Shown here piece by piece: positions 1 to 6,923 of a DNA stretch of 12,863 nt. The DNA comes from Clostridiales bacterium (GTDB taxonomy: Bacteria; Bacillota; Clostridia; Oscillospirales; CAG-272): assembly GCA_003150035.1 (NCBI GenBank), contig QALR01000003.1:115336-128198 (forward strand), given 5' to 3'. Positions within the stretch are counted from its first letter, which is position 1; each line of letters begins with the position of its first letter. The notes under the pieces were generated by a model. The model was not told the origin of the DNA, searched no databases, and saw only the letters and a program-made list of their open reading frames with translations. A program made the position numbers and the translations under genes.

Positions 1-12
1 CCGACCTCTCAC

Positions 13-46
13 ACCACCGTGCGTACCGTTCGGTACACGGCGGTTC
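13..46 (-). ncRNA. Group II intron domain V
   Basis: Catalytic hairpin of the intron RNA. On the minus strand it reads from GAACCGCCG (46 onward) through a CGAA-type tip to ACGGTGGT at about 13. The two arms pair and leave the characteristic bulge. The following GTGTGAGAGG leads towards domain VI, which is missing because the window ends. Position immediately after the maturase stop codon is as expected for this family. Confidence 0.8.
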
Positions 47-48
47 AA

Positions 49-1439
49 TCATATTGAGTGCATAGACTTGTACGCTTCGGATATATCATAGTATCCACGG
101 CGTGCAAGTCTTTCGTTTGTTATGGTATGCGTTAGTATACCACTGCCTGCAACAGCCCAATAGCCTTTTCGAGTGTTACCGTTTCGGTATGCCTGCCAAT
201 CGGGCATTCCCAATTTCTTTAGGTTTGCTACCCTTGTTCTCGGCAACTTCCACTGCTTCCAGATATACATTCGTATTCTTCTGCGTAACCACTCGTTCCA
301 CCTTTCCATATCCGTTTTCATTTCCGCTATTCCGTAATATCCAAGCCATCCTCGCATAAACACCTTGATGTTTTGAAACACGGTATCTAACTTTCTGCCT
401 TGACTTCGGGAAGTAAGTCTTTTCAGCTTCTCTTTGGCTTTCTTCTTGGCTTTGCCGTGAACTCGGATATATGCACCTCTCCTGTTCCTTCCCATTGCAA
501 AACCAAGAAACCGAAATTTCGGATTGAATAAACGCTTACCGCTCGGCTCTTTTCCGTGTTCACCTTGAGCTTTAGTTTCTTCTCAAGGTACGCTGTACTT
601 GTTCCGAGCAATCTTTCTGCCGCACGAATACTCTTTGCTAAAAGTATTATGTCATCTGCATAACGGATTACTTTTACCCCTCTGCCCTCGAACTCCTTGT
701 CGAATTTGTCGAGATAGATATTGGCGAGAAGCGGAGAGAGATTTCCGCCTTGAGGCGAGCCTTCTTCCGTTTTCATTACAATACCGTTCTCCATTACTCC
801 GCTTTTAAGATACTTCTTGATTAAATCAATCAGCCTCTTATCCTTGATGTCCTGTCGGAGCATATTCATAAGCAGTTCGTGATTGAGTGTGTCGAAGTAT
901 TTGGACAGGTCAAGGCATACTGCATATTTGTAGCCCTCGTCCGCATACTCCTTCACTTTGAGTATTGCATCCTTTGCACTTCTGTGCGGTCTGTAGCCGT
1001 AGCTTCCGTCTGAAAACTTCGGCTCATAGATTGGTATTAGCACTTGTGCTATTGCTTGCTGAATAACGCGGTCTATGACAGTCGGTATTCCTAACTTTCT
1101 TACTCCACCGTTATCCTTTGGAATTTCTACTCTCCTGACAGGCGATGGCTTGTATTTGCCGTTCCTTATACTGTCGAGCAGTTCTTTCCCATGTTCTTTC
1201 AGCCAAGGCAGAGCTTCATCAACGGTCATTCCGTCTACTCCGCTTGCTCCCTTATTGGCTTTTACTCGCTTGAAGGCTCTGTTAAGATTATCTCTGTCCA
1301 GCACCTTTTCAAGCAGGTCTGCACCGTCTCTTTCTTCAACCTTTTGACACTCGGCACTGTACGCTTCTGCATACTCTTCGTGTTCCACACTATCCCTTTG
1401 CAGGAAGCCGCCGTTCTTGGCGTATTCTGTTTTCATCAT
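49..1439 (-). pseudogene. ltrA: Group II intron reverse transcriptase/maturase, frameshifted
   Basis: Encodes the intron's maturase, which normally binds the intron RNA to aid splicing and copies it into DNA at the target. The first frame (1439 to 423) carries the reverse transcriptase fingers/palm: LDLSKYFD near residue 177, QGGNLSPLLAN at 230-240 and the catalytic YADD at 260-263. The second frame carries the X/maturase part from KFRFLGFAMGRN onward, with the group II maturase motif around RGWLGYYGI, and ends at a TGA at 49. The reading frame breaks in the run CGAAATTTCGG at 519-514. Adding one A there restores a protein of about 463 residues, the normal length for this family. No HNH endonuclease domain follows. 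The start is ATG at 1439, with AAAGGAGG at 1445-1452 just upstream. The break separates the RT from the maturase domain, so the protein is probably inactive unless recoded. Confidence 0.9.
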
Positions 1440-1671
1440 ACCGACCTCCTTTAGCCGTTTACTTAAGACTTATGATTGTTCAGCCCTTCCCAAGTTTTTT
1501 TCCTTGGTACTATGGCTTCTGCTGACTTCTTGACGTTCGCTGTTACTATGTTCCGTTTCGAATATGTCTACTCCTTCTCACCGACAAGACCTCCTCGGGT
1601 AAGCGTTACCACCTTCGCCTCATATATCTGCTGCATTTACACCTTGAAATTCGGGCAGTATTGGACTTCAT

Positions 1672-1679
1672 TTTGCTAT
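1672..1679 (-). other. Probable intron EBS1 loop
   Basis: The minus strand reads ATAGCAAA here, about 180 nt into the intron RNA. It is perfectly complementary to the eight exon bases before the 5' splice site (1867-1860). In group II introns this EBS1-IBS1 pairing defines the 5' exon and the target site. The match is seen directly. The assignment to EBS1 is inferred from position and complementarity. Confidence 0.7.
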
Positions 1680-1864
1680 GGAAACTCGTCCGTTTCAAGT
1701 ATGCCTTATATGCAATTTCTGTTCGTCAGACCGAGGCTTTGCCTCAGGCTTCCTTCAGACTCCACCTCACGGTGGACGCCCTTGCCCTTAGCTAACAGTT
1801 CCTACTGCCAAGTCTGTAGCGGACTTTCACCGCCAAGTGATAGCGCATGCCGAGCGCACATAGC

Positions 1865-1894
1865 AAATAAGCGCCGCCGAAGCAGCGCTTATTT
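1865..1894 (-). terminator. Terminator-type hairpin before the intron
   Basis: A perfect 10-bp stem (AAATAAGCGC against GCGCTTATTT) extends by three more pairs to a C-UUCG-G tetraloop, giving about 13 bp. It starts at the stop codon of the upstream small gene. The T-run expected after it is absent because the intron begins five bases later. The original U tract may lie beyond the intron in the 3' exon, outside the window. Confidence 0.7.
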
Positions 1895-2127
1895 CAAATT
1901 TCCTTCTGAATCAGTCTGCCGGATTGAAGCTCATCCGAAAAGATCTCATACAGATAATCGGTTCCCTCCAAATAAAGGCCTGTTTCCTTATCGTATAGCT
2001 TTTCACAGAAAGCAGAATTATAAAAAACCGTCATGGCGTCCATAACATTCATCCCGGCAGAATCCACCAATCTCGCAATGATATCCTGCGTGATCCGTTC
2101 CATCAGTTGTTTATCTTTTGACATCAT
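1894..2127 (-). CDS. Small protein, second gene of DUF3791-type pair
   Basis: A 77-residue soluble protein beginning MMSKDKQLMERITQ. I do not recognise a named domain with certainty. It has an N-terminal helix-rich half (residues 3-40) and a conserved-looking segment around FYNSAFCEKLYDKETGLYLE, ending SGRLIQKEI. The start is chosen at 2127 because ATGA there overlaps the TGA of the preceding gene (2126-2124) and a GGAGG lies six bases upstream. An in-frame ATG at 2151 has no such support. The two genes are thus translationally coupled. From memory, proteins of this look often sit beside DUF3791 and DUF3990 genes, arrangements suspected of being toxin-antitoxin-like. No DUF3990 gene is present here. 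Role unknown. Confidence 0.72.
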   Translation of the reverse strand: MMSKDKQLMERITQDIIARLVDSAGMNVMDAMTVFYNSAFCEKLYDKETGLYLEGTDYLYEIFSDELQSGRLIQKEI

Positions 2128-2336
2128 ACCGTTCCTCCGTTTTTGGTGCATATCATACTGAGATCCGATATGGCATCCGCCAAAGATAAGGTGTGTTCTA
2201 TTTCATAGTGATCAATCAAAAACTCTATTCCTTTATGCGCAAAAAGATAGCGGTATGCTTCTCTTTCCGTCATATTCTTGGCCGCGGCAAACTCATTGAC
2301 GCATACAACAATATAATCAATCATTTTTCTCTGCAT
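2124..2336 (-). CDS. DUF3791 domain protein
   Basis: A 70-residue protein whose whole length fits the DUF3791 pattern: MIDYIVVCVNEFAAAK, then an AYRYL helix, then IEFLIDHYEIEHTLSLADAISDL. The family is uncharacterised. It is common in Firmicutes accessory regions, and I recall it near DUF3990 proteins, but its activity is unknown. The start at 2336 is preceded by AGGAA seven bases upstream. A near-consensus promoter lies about 50 bp upstream (2383-2411), so this is the first gene of a short operon with the gene at 1894-2127, which it overlaps at ATGA. No membrane segment or signal peptide is visible. Confidence 0.75.
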   Translation of the reverse strand: MQRKMIDYIVVCVNEFAAAKNMTEREAYRYLFAHKGIEFLIDHYEIEHTLSLADAISDLSMICTKNGGTV

Positions 2337-2382
2337 ACTCCACTTCCTGCAAGTCCCATTGGCTCAATGATTTTCTGTATCA

Positions 2383-2411
2383 ATTATAGCACATTATTGG
2401 GCAAATATCAA
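2383..2411 (-). promoter_or_regulatory. Sigma-70/A-type promoter of the DUF3791 operon
   Basis: On the minus strand: TTGATA (2411-2406), 17-bp spacer, TATAAT (2388-2383). Start of transcription is expected near 2376, about 40 bases before the ATG at 2336. Both boxes and the spacer are near consensus, so strong expression is likely. Confidence 0.85.
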
Positions 2412-2449
2412 GTATACACCATTATTTTTTGCTTTGATCCCCCCTTCCT

Positions 2450-2485
2450 CCATCTCTCATAATCCGATTGAATCATGAGAGATGG
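2450..2485 (-). repeat. Inverted repeat between the two operons
   Basis: A perfect 11-bp inverted repeat, CCATCTCTCAT against ATGAGAGATGG, with a 14-base loop. It starts 29 bases after the stop codon of the gene ending at 2515 and sits just upstream of the promoter at 2383-2411. Neither strand has a T-run after the stem, so it is not a standard intrinsic terminator. It may still be the 3' end structure of the long operon or an operator. Function uncertain. Confidence 0.5.
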
Positions 2486-2514
2486 AATATTTATATGCCC
2501 ATCATAATCGTTGA

Positions 2515-3195
2515 TCAAAAAATATGTCCGGGAGAGAATGGAGCCGCGATAGGCTTTAACTCTGATTCATCGGTTCCCCTCTTGAACGTCTGCACAGGCG
2601 CAGAAATCGTTCGGGCCCGTCCGGCTCCGTCCGCGATATACCGGGACGTCAGCCATGCAGTATAGTGCTCTTTGGTCATCAAAAGCAGCTCGCTGAACGC
2701 CTCAAAGGTCATACTGACCGTCACATGATTTTCAGGATGGGTTCCGAATCTCGGAACAATCAGCCCCTTTTCGTTGGTATCTCCCGGGCCGCTGCTGGCA
2801 ATCAACAGAAAATCCGTCTTAGCGCCGCATATCAGTTGAAAAACTCTGGACAGGCTTTTGCCGTCTGCTCTTGCTCTGCCCTGCTGGGCCAGCCTCTGCG
2901 CCGAAGTACCGCCAAGCACCTGAAACAAGGGAGTCGTATCGTTTTTGCTTTTTTTGCTCTGCATCAGATACCGCAGCTCGCCGCTGATCAGCTTTCGGCA
3001 AAGCTCCAGAAACTCTCCGATATCAATATAAATCGGTATCATATTGGTTTGTCTCTGTCCCGCCGGCCTGCCAAGATCATAGGCTGAAAACACCAGGTGG
3101 ATTTTCCCCAAACCAAACGCATCGTTCAGGCTTTCCACAAAACAGCCCTTCGCATCCTTACGTATGATTTGATTGCGATTCTGTTCCTTGTCCAT
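2515..3195 (-). CDS. Conserved-looking accessory protein, function unknown
   Basis: A 226-residue soluble protein, last gene of the eight-gene operon. No named domain recognised. Residues 25-80 form a strand-rich block (GKIHLVFSAYDLGRPAGQR, then IPIYIDIGEFLELCRKL). A middle section contains LGGTSAQRLAQQGRARADGKSLSR. The next part (FLLIASSGPGDTNEKGLIVP) is followed by VTVSMTFEAFSELLLMTKEHYTAWL. The Gly/Ser- and Arg-rich middle and the basic N-terminus would be compatible with nucleic-acid binding, but this is only a guess. From memory, similar proteins occur in accessory and conjugative regions of gut Clostridia. The start at 3195 has AAAGGA upstream; an earlier in-frame ATG at 3237 has none. 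It overlaps the preceding gene by 38 bases. Confidence 0.8.
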   Translation of the reverse strand: MDKEQNRNQIIRKDAKGCFVESLNDAFGLGKIHLVFSAYDLGRPAGQRQTNMIPIYIDIGEFLELCRKLISGELRYLMQSKKSKNDTTPLFQVLGGTSAQRLAQQGRARADGKSLSRVFQLICGAKTDFLLIASSGPGDTNEKGLIVPRFGTHPENHVTVSMTFEAFSELLLMTKEHYTAWLTSRYIADGAGRARTISAPVQTFKRGTDESELKPIAAPFSPGHIF

Positions 3196-3436
3196 GTTTG
3201 AATCCTTTCTCTGATGGGGTATCCGCCTGATTGTCATTATACAGTTCCCGGATCAGATCAGTCTCACTGAAGGATAACTCCCATGAAGAATCTACATATT
3301 CTCCGTCAGCCGGTAAAGGAATGCCGTCTTCCTCATTTTTTATGGTCTCTACCGCCTCCTCCAAAGTGTCGGCAGAAACGGTAACGGTTCCGCACATCGA
3401 CCACGTCACAGGGATTATCCATGTTTTAGAGCCCAT
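3158..3436 (-). CDS. Small acidic protein, function unknown
   Basis: A 92-residue protein. The N-terminal 70 residues (KTWIIPVTWSMCGTVTVSAD, then TLEEAVETI and LPADGEYVDSSWEL) look like a compact alternating strand/helix fold. Such short 'ipVtWemCG' proteins are frequent hypotheticals in Clostridia mobile and accessory regions, as far as I recall. The last 20 residues are polar and overlap the start of the next gene by 38 bases, which suggests a disordered tail shaped by the overlap. AGGGAG lies nine bases upstream of the ATG at 3436. It overlaps the stop region of the YkgJ-like gene by 11 bases, so it belongs to the same operon. Confidence 0.78.
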   Translation of the reverse strand: MGSKTWIIPVTWSMCGTVTVSADTLEEAVETIKNEEDGIPLPADGEYVDSSWELSFSETDLIRELYNDNQADTPSEKGFKHGQGTESQSNHT

Positions 3437-4226
3437 ATGTTTTCTCCCTCTCTGTAATAAATTCAGTTAAATTTTTCGTTCTCTGCATAAATTGCTCGTT
3501 AAAATCCTTACATAAGTCATAGCCCATATAGAGCTCTTCATAAACAACGCTCCATATCGGACGCATTTGATCTGCCGTACATTTCCTTTCCAGTCGAATC
3601 AGTCTTTTAGCGATAAAAATTATGGTTTTAGGCCAATCGACAAAAAAGGAATCTTCCGGAGAATATCCAAATTCATTCAGCCATTCTCTTACAGTGTGTG
3701 TTTCCGATTTGTCCCCGCAATTATGTTCCTGAACAAAATACTGAACACAGAATTCCTCGCTTTGCCGATCGAGCAAAAAAGCTCTGCCAACAGGATACAT
3801 TGCGCAGACGATCGGCTTGGCTTTCTGCACGGTACATTTGTGATCTTGACCAAGCAACGGACATCGCCTGTCAGTTCCCTGCGGCTTTAACCGCACCAAA
3901 GGCATACAAGAGGTTTCCCCAATATATGACTCACAGTACAACCGGACAAATTCTTCTACTGATAAATCCAATATTCCTGCGGCATGAAAAAGATCTCTGG
4001 GCGTCATTATAATATCTTCCCGATTGAAACAGCATTGACCACACATTCTGCAATGAAATTGGAACGGCTCATCTACACTGATTTTTATTTTCTCTAAATT
4101 TTGATAAATCCCCATCAGCCGAGGATCCCCCTTTGCTTTTTTGTCTTCTTTACATTTCATAAAATATGATTCGGGCGCCGTACACTGCCGACGCCCTTCC
4201 TTCCTGTTTATTTCTGTTTTCTGCAT
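3426..4226 (-). CDS. YkgJ-like CxxCxxCC cysteine-cluster protein 1
   Basis: A protein of the YkgJ family (zinc- or iron-chelating domain, often labelled Fe-S oxidoreductase), for which no reaction is established. The signature is CRMCGQCC at residues 59-66. Further cysteines in the family pattern follow: C122 in RCPLLG, C131, C141 in the KPIVCAMYP segment, C160 and C170. The C-terminal 90 residues are helical and lack cysteines except C216 and C239. At up to 266 residues it is longer than its paralogue at 4546-5223. The ATG at 4226 overlaps the YodL gene by 19 bases but has no clear ribosome site. An alternative ATG at 4115 has AAAGGGGGAT upstream and would place the cysteine motif at the same distance from the N-terminus as in the paralogue, so the true start may be there. 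No signal peptide, so cytoplasmic. Confidence 0.85.
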   Translation of the reverse strand: MQKTEINRKEGRRQCTAPESYFMKCKEDKKAKGDPRLMGIYQNLEKIKISVDEPFQFHCRMCGQCCFNREDIIMTPRDLFHAAGILDLSVEEFVRLYCESYIGETSCMPLVRLKPQGTDRRCPLLGQDHKCTVQKAKPIVCAMYPVGRAFLLDRQSEEFCVQYFVQEHNCGDKSETHTVREWLNEFGYSPEDSFFVDWPKTIIFIAKRLIRLERKCTADQMRPIWSVVYEELYMGYDLCKDFNEQFMQRTKNLTEFITEREKTYGL

Positions 4227-4549
4227 TCGGCTGTCGGCCGAACGGCATTCCGATCAAATGAAACCGGTTGAAATCCAACGGGATCACAGAAGAAAAAAGT
4301 ACAGATTCCGTCCCGTTCAAATTCTACGATATCCGAGACGGATAGGCTTCTGCCATGATAATCCGAAGGCAGATCAGTATTAAAAATACCGTATATTTTC
4401 TCCGGATCCACCGTCGCGAAATCTCCTTCATAAACACATTCATAGCAGTCCGACCGAATTGGCCCTTTTTCCAATGTTTCCTCCAGACTGCAGAACAAGA
4501 TATCCAGCGTTTCTTCCTCCGGAACAATCTGATAAATCCTGACTTTCAT
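4208..4549 (-). CDS. YodL-domain protein
   Basis: A 113-residue protein that matches the YodL-like family: KVRIYQIVP at the N-terminus, then YECVYEGDF, IYGIFNTDLPSDYHGRSLS, and FFCDPVGFQPVSFD at the C-terminus. The family is widespread in Firmicutes conjugative elements and large accessory regions. Its biochemical role is not established. The start at 4549 overlaps the stop of the upstream gene as ATGA and has GGGGGAG seven bases upstream. It lies between the two YkgJ-like genes, with translational coupling on both sides. The last 12 residues overlap the next gene. Confidence 0.85.
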   Translation of the reverse strand: MKVRIYQIVPEEETLDILFCSLEETLEKGPIRSDCYECVYEGDFATVDPEKIYGIFNTDLPSDYHGRSLSVSDIVEFERDGICTFFFCDPVGFQPVSFDRNAVRPTAECRKQK

Positions 4550-5223
4550 ATTGGTTCTCCCCCTTGTTTAAGTAAATGGTTCATACGGACAAGCAGCAAC
4601 CGGTTATTGCTTCGGAACTGCTCCATAAATGGTCTGTCCGTTTCATAACAATAGTACCGGAAAAAAAGAAGCTCTCTTTGGATCCTGTCCACGGGAACAC
4701 CTCTTCGTTTCGCTTCCCGCAGCATAGGAGCTAAGGAAGCAAGCGTCCGATACTCTTCCGCCCAGTACATCCGATCCTCTTCTGTCAGATTCTCATTCAT
4801 CCAATCCTTTATCCGAATCAACGTGCCCCGCGAATGGTACCTGCACTCCGTGCAGTAGTGATAGGCGATTCCACCGTTCCCATCCATCGGTTCTACCCAA
4901 AATGGATAAAGTTGGCATACACGAGGACGCGCCGGACGTATCGTACATCTGCATCCATCCAGAAATACGCATTCATCCTGCCTTCCTTTTACCTTCAAGG
5001 CAAAGATCGGATACCCGGAATCATCCAACAGGAACGGATCGGTATATTCCTCATAAACCTGATCCACTCGAATGCCCATATGCTTTGCCAGCCGGTACGC
5101 GTCCACACATTCCAATATAACGGCACCTTTGACATGCCGGCAGCATGCTCCGCATCGCCGGCAGCGAAACCGGATCTGATCAGAAAACCGGACTGGTTTA
5201 CTGTTTTTTATATGTGGTTCCAT
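4546..5223 (-). CDS. YkgJ-like CxxCxxCC cysteine-cluster protein 2
   Basis: A 225-residue YkgJ-family protein. The defining motif CRRCGACC is at residues 21-28. It is followed by ECVFLDGCRCTIRPARP and VCQLYPFW, then a YHYCTECRYHSRG segment, which supplies more potential metal ligands. The C-terminal third is helical and basic. The ATG at 5223 has AAGGTG six bases upstream and overlaps the DUF4262-like gene by 16 bases; the stop overlaps the YodL start. It is clearly related to, but diverged from, the other YkgJ-like protein in the same operon. The family is thought to bind zinc or iron. Whether the two form a complex is unknown. No signal peptide or membrane segment. Confidence 0.88.
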   Translation of the reverse strand: MEPHIKNSKPVRFSDQIRFRCRRCGACCRHVKGAVILECVDAYRLAKHMGIRVDQVYEEYTDPFLLDDSGYPIFALKVKGRQDECVFLDGCRCTIRPARPRVCQLYPFWVEPMDGNGGIAYHYCTECRYHSRGTLIRIKDWMNENLTEEDRMYWAEEYRTLASLAPMLREAKRRGVPVDRIQRELLFFRYYCYETDRPFMEQFRSNNRLLLVRMNHLLKQGGEPI

Positions 5224-5642
5224 TGCCGCACCTTTTTTCGCACATAGAGCTTTTCCGTCTCAAATTGTTGAAACCAGTATGGATGATCGCATTCCGGATT
5301 TTCCGGATATTGATTATATCGGTCCGGGATCACAACCCTGAGAACCTTTCTGCCGCTCTCGGTGAACTCCGATAGCCGCACAGGGCAATCCTCGTAGATG
5401 CTATAGACAAGCTCCCCATCGTGAAAACGATATCCGCGCTTGACCATCAGACTCAGTGTGTTCAGAATCCGGCAGATCTCCGGAATGGACAAATTCAGTA
5501 CCACCTGAAAGTCCGGATGATGATATTTCTCCATTCCGTGCGTGTGTGCATTGCACAGGTACGGCAGAAAACCGGTTTCTCTCCTGCTTTCCCAACACTC
5601 ATGCCCACACAGGTGGATTCTCCAATCAATCGCCGTTTGCAT
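5208..5642 (-). CDS. DUF4262-like protein
   Basis: A 144-residue protein. The central part (YLCNAHTHGMEKYHHPDFQ, LNTLSLMVKRGYRFHDGEL, then SGRKVLRVVIPDRY) fits DUF4262, an uncharacterised domain found in many bacterial accessory regions. The N-terminus is rich in Cys, His and Trp (HLCGHECWE), so metal binding is possible. The C-terminus holds a conserved-looking CDHPYWFQQFE. The start at 5642 has a strong AAGGAGG seven bases upstream and overlaps the stop of the 271-residue protein by 17 bases. Cytoplasmic by absence of any targeting signal. Role in the operon unknown. Confidence 0.75.
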   Translation of the reverse strand: MQTAIDWRIHLCGHECWESRRETGFLPYLCNAHTHGMEKYHHPDFQVVLNLSIPEICRILNTLSLMVKRGYRFHDGELVYSIYEDCPVRLSEFTESGRKVLRVVIPDRYNQYPENPECDHPYWFQQFETEKLYVRKKVRQWNHI

Positions 5643-6441
5643 TTTGCGCCTCCTTATTTTTCAGATATAACAATAGACTTTCCATTGCTCTTTGTAGCTC
5701 GCTATCAAACAATTGCCAACTCTCGATAAAATCGGCCATGTCGTCGGCACAGAACATCCGGATATCGTCGAGACAAAAGATCTCGCCGTCAACCGCATCC
5801 GCCTCGTCATACGGAAGACTCAATGCCCCCTCTCTGACCAGCACAATGAAAGTGCCAAGATGCTTTCCGTCCGATATCGGAAAAGCCCAACACAATTCAT
5901 TGTGATATTTCTCACGGTAATCCTCACAGAAATTCATGAGCTGCTCATGAGTCGCACCGTTCCTTGTCAGACAGCTTACAAGCTCATTCTTTGACTTCAA
6001 AGATGCAAACGAAATCTCCTGATTTCCGACATTGATCTTATGCTCATATTCCCGAGCCTCGCTCTCGACCAGCCAGATAAAATCATTGTTCCAAAAGGCT
6101 TCCTTCCATCCAAAAGGCAAAGCCTGCTTCAACAATGCTTCAGATATTGCCATTCCGATGCAATCAACAGAATCGACATTATCCCCTGTATCCGGCAAAG
6201 AATCCGCCTTGGCGTCTTTGCTCAAATGCAATTTTTCCATCAGCCGATGCAGGTCCGACATTGGCATTCGACTCCCAACAAAACAGGTACTCCAGTAATC
6301 AGCTGCATCCGGATTGGCATCGCATACAACCGTACGGCCGAGAATGTCTTTCATCATTTTTCCAAGCAACAGAGAAACCGTCTCCCATGATAATTTCATG
6401 GTTCTACAGATTTCCGGACTCCACTTTTGATTGTCGGTCAT
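5626..6441 (-). CDS. Unrecognised 271-residue protein
   Basis: An acidic soluble protein in which I recognise no domain. Notable parts are a helical N-terminus (WETVSLLLGKMMKDILG), a Trp/Cys-containing segment DYWSTCFVGSRMP near residue 50, and an aromatic stretch GWKEAFWNNDFIWLVESEAR near 115-134. A strand-like block follows at CWAFPISDGKHLGTFIVLVR near 195. The acidic C-terminal helices (DDIRMFCADDMADFIESWQL) are reminiscent of immunity or adaptor proteins in general look only. AGGAGG lies seven bases before the ATG at 6441, which overlaps the previous stop by four bases. It is the third reading frame of the operon if the tiny 22-codon ORF is counted. Confidence 0.82.
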   Translation of the reverse strand: MTDNQKWSPEICRTMKLSWETVSLLLGKMMKDILGRTVVCDANPDAADYWSTCFVGSRMPMSDLHRLMEKLHLSKDAKADSLPDTGDNVDSVDCIGMAISEALLKQALPFGWKEAFWNNDFIWLVESEAREYEHKINVGNQEISFASLKSKNELVSCLTRNGATHEQLMNFCEDYREKYHNELCWAFPISDGKHLGTFIVLVREGALSLPYDEADAVDGEIFCLDDIRMFCADDMADFIESWQLFDSELQRAMESLLLYLKNKEAQNANGD

Positions 6442-6650
6442 GGCATTTCCTCCTGATTGACACTCTGTAATTCTTTTTTTGCCCTCTCAAGGCGCTCTTC
6501 AGAGAATTTCCGACCTTCCGGGTCGGTGTTGTCCAGATCAATGACGTCTGCCTCCAGACACTCCGGAGCGCTCGCAAGGATCTGCTCGACAAATCCATTC
6601 CGAACAACTACTGTTACCTTGATTTTCTCTTTGAACTTTTGCCTTTTCAT
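6438..6650 (-). CDS. Small protein, 'KVTVVVRNGFVEQ' type, unknown
   Basis: A 70-residue protein: a very basic start (MKRQKFKEKIK), a strand TVVVRNGFVEQILA, an acidic strand ADVIDLDNTDPEG, and a charged C-terminal helix. It looks like a small beta-beta-alpha protein. Similar short proteins are common hypotheticals in gut Clostridia accessory elements, as far as I recall. The ATG at 6650 has GAAAGGAA seven bases upstream. A stronger ribosome site (AGGAGGTGAT at about 6675-6684) serves a different frame that starts at 6669, so translation initiation here may be unusual. The stop overlaps the next ATG by four bases. Confidence 0.75.
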   Translation of the reverse strand: MKRQKFKEKIKVTVVVRNGFVEQILASAPECLEADVIDLDNTDPEGRKFSEERLERAKKELQSVNQEEMP

Positions 6651-6684
6651 ATCGGTTCCTTTCAGACATGGATATCACCTCCTG

Positions 6685-6753
6685 TCAATGATGACGCCGT
6701 GCCGCTGACATCTGAATCTTGTAATTTGTAGTCACTGACAAGTAAAAATCCAT
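6685..6753 (-). CDS. Possible 22-residue leader or microprotein
   Basis: A short ORF (MDFYLSVTTNYKIQMSAARR plus two histidines) with a strong AAAGGAGA seven bases upstream (6761-6768). It is the first translated frame after the attenuator leader. Its TGA is followed at once by another strong ribosome site. Length is too small to judge by composition, so acceptance rests on the ribosome site and the position at the operon head. It could be a regulatory peptide or a real microprotein. Confidence 0.4.
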   Translation of the reverse strand: MDFYLSVTTNYKIQMSAARRHH

Positions 6754-6849
6754 CAGCGCATCTCCTTTCTTTTTTGCTGTATAGAAACGGAAAGCCCAAG
6801 GGCTCCCCGGAATCAAGATTGGGGGAACCTTTCGGCTCCGATCTATATG

Positions 6850-6889
6850 AAAAAAGCGCACAAAGAAAATGGTTTTCTCTGCGCGCTTT
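6850..6889 (-). terminator. Second leader terminator (attenuator)
   Basis: Minus-strand hairpin: AAAGCGC pairs with GCGCTTT, continuing through two mismatches into AGAAAA/TTTTCT with a three-base loop, then a run of six T. It lies between the promoter and the first gene, so it must be read through for operon expression. Confidence 0.8.
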
Positions 6890-6923
6890 GTTACCGTCTG
6901 GTATTGTTTATTTTATTGAGACT

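Larger units (their letters stand above)
1..1859 (-). mobile_element. Group II intron, 3' end cut by window edge
   Basis: A retro-element RNA that would self-splice and home with its encoded maturase. On the minus strand it begins GTGCGCTCGG at 1859, a typical bacterial group II 5' end. It then has about 400 nt of structured domain I-III RNA, an ORF in domain IV (1439 to 49), and a domain V hairpin at 46-13. Domain VI and the 3' splice site lie beyond base 1. The 5' splice site is supported by base pairing: the last 8 exon bases (TTTGCTAT on minus, 1867-1860) are perfectly complementary to an intron loop ATAGCAAA at 1679-1672, which therefore is the likely EBS1. The intron sits co-directionally just downstream of the terminator hairpin of the two-gene operon at 1894-2336. 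The encoded protein is frameshifted, so mobility would need a helper protein. Intron class was not assigned. Confidence 0.93.

Noticed and set aside
1476..2045. Plus-strand ORF of 189 codons
   Set aside because: It is antisense to the intron's structured 5' RNA and the terminator; explained by the group II intron.
6538..6669. 43-codon minus-strand frame after a strong ribosome site
   Set aside because: It overlaps the 70-residue gene out of frame and has no conserved look. Kept only as an oddity under findings.
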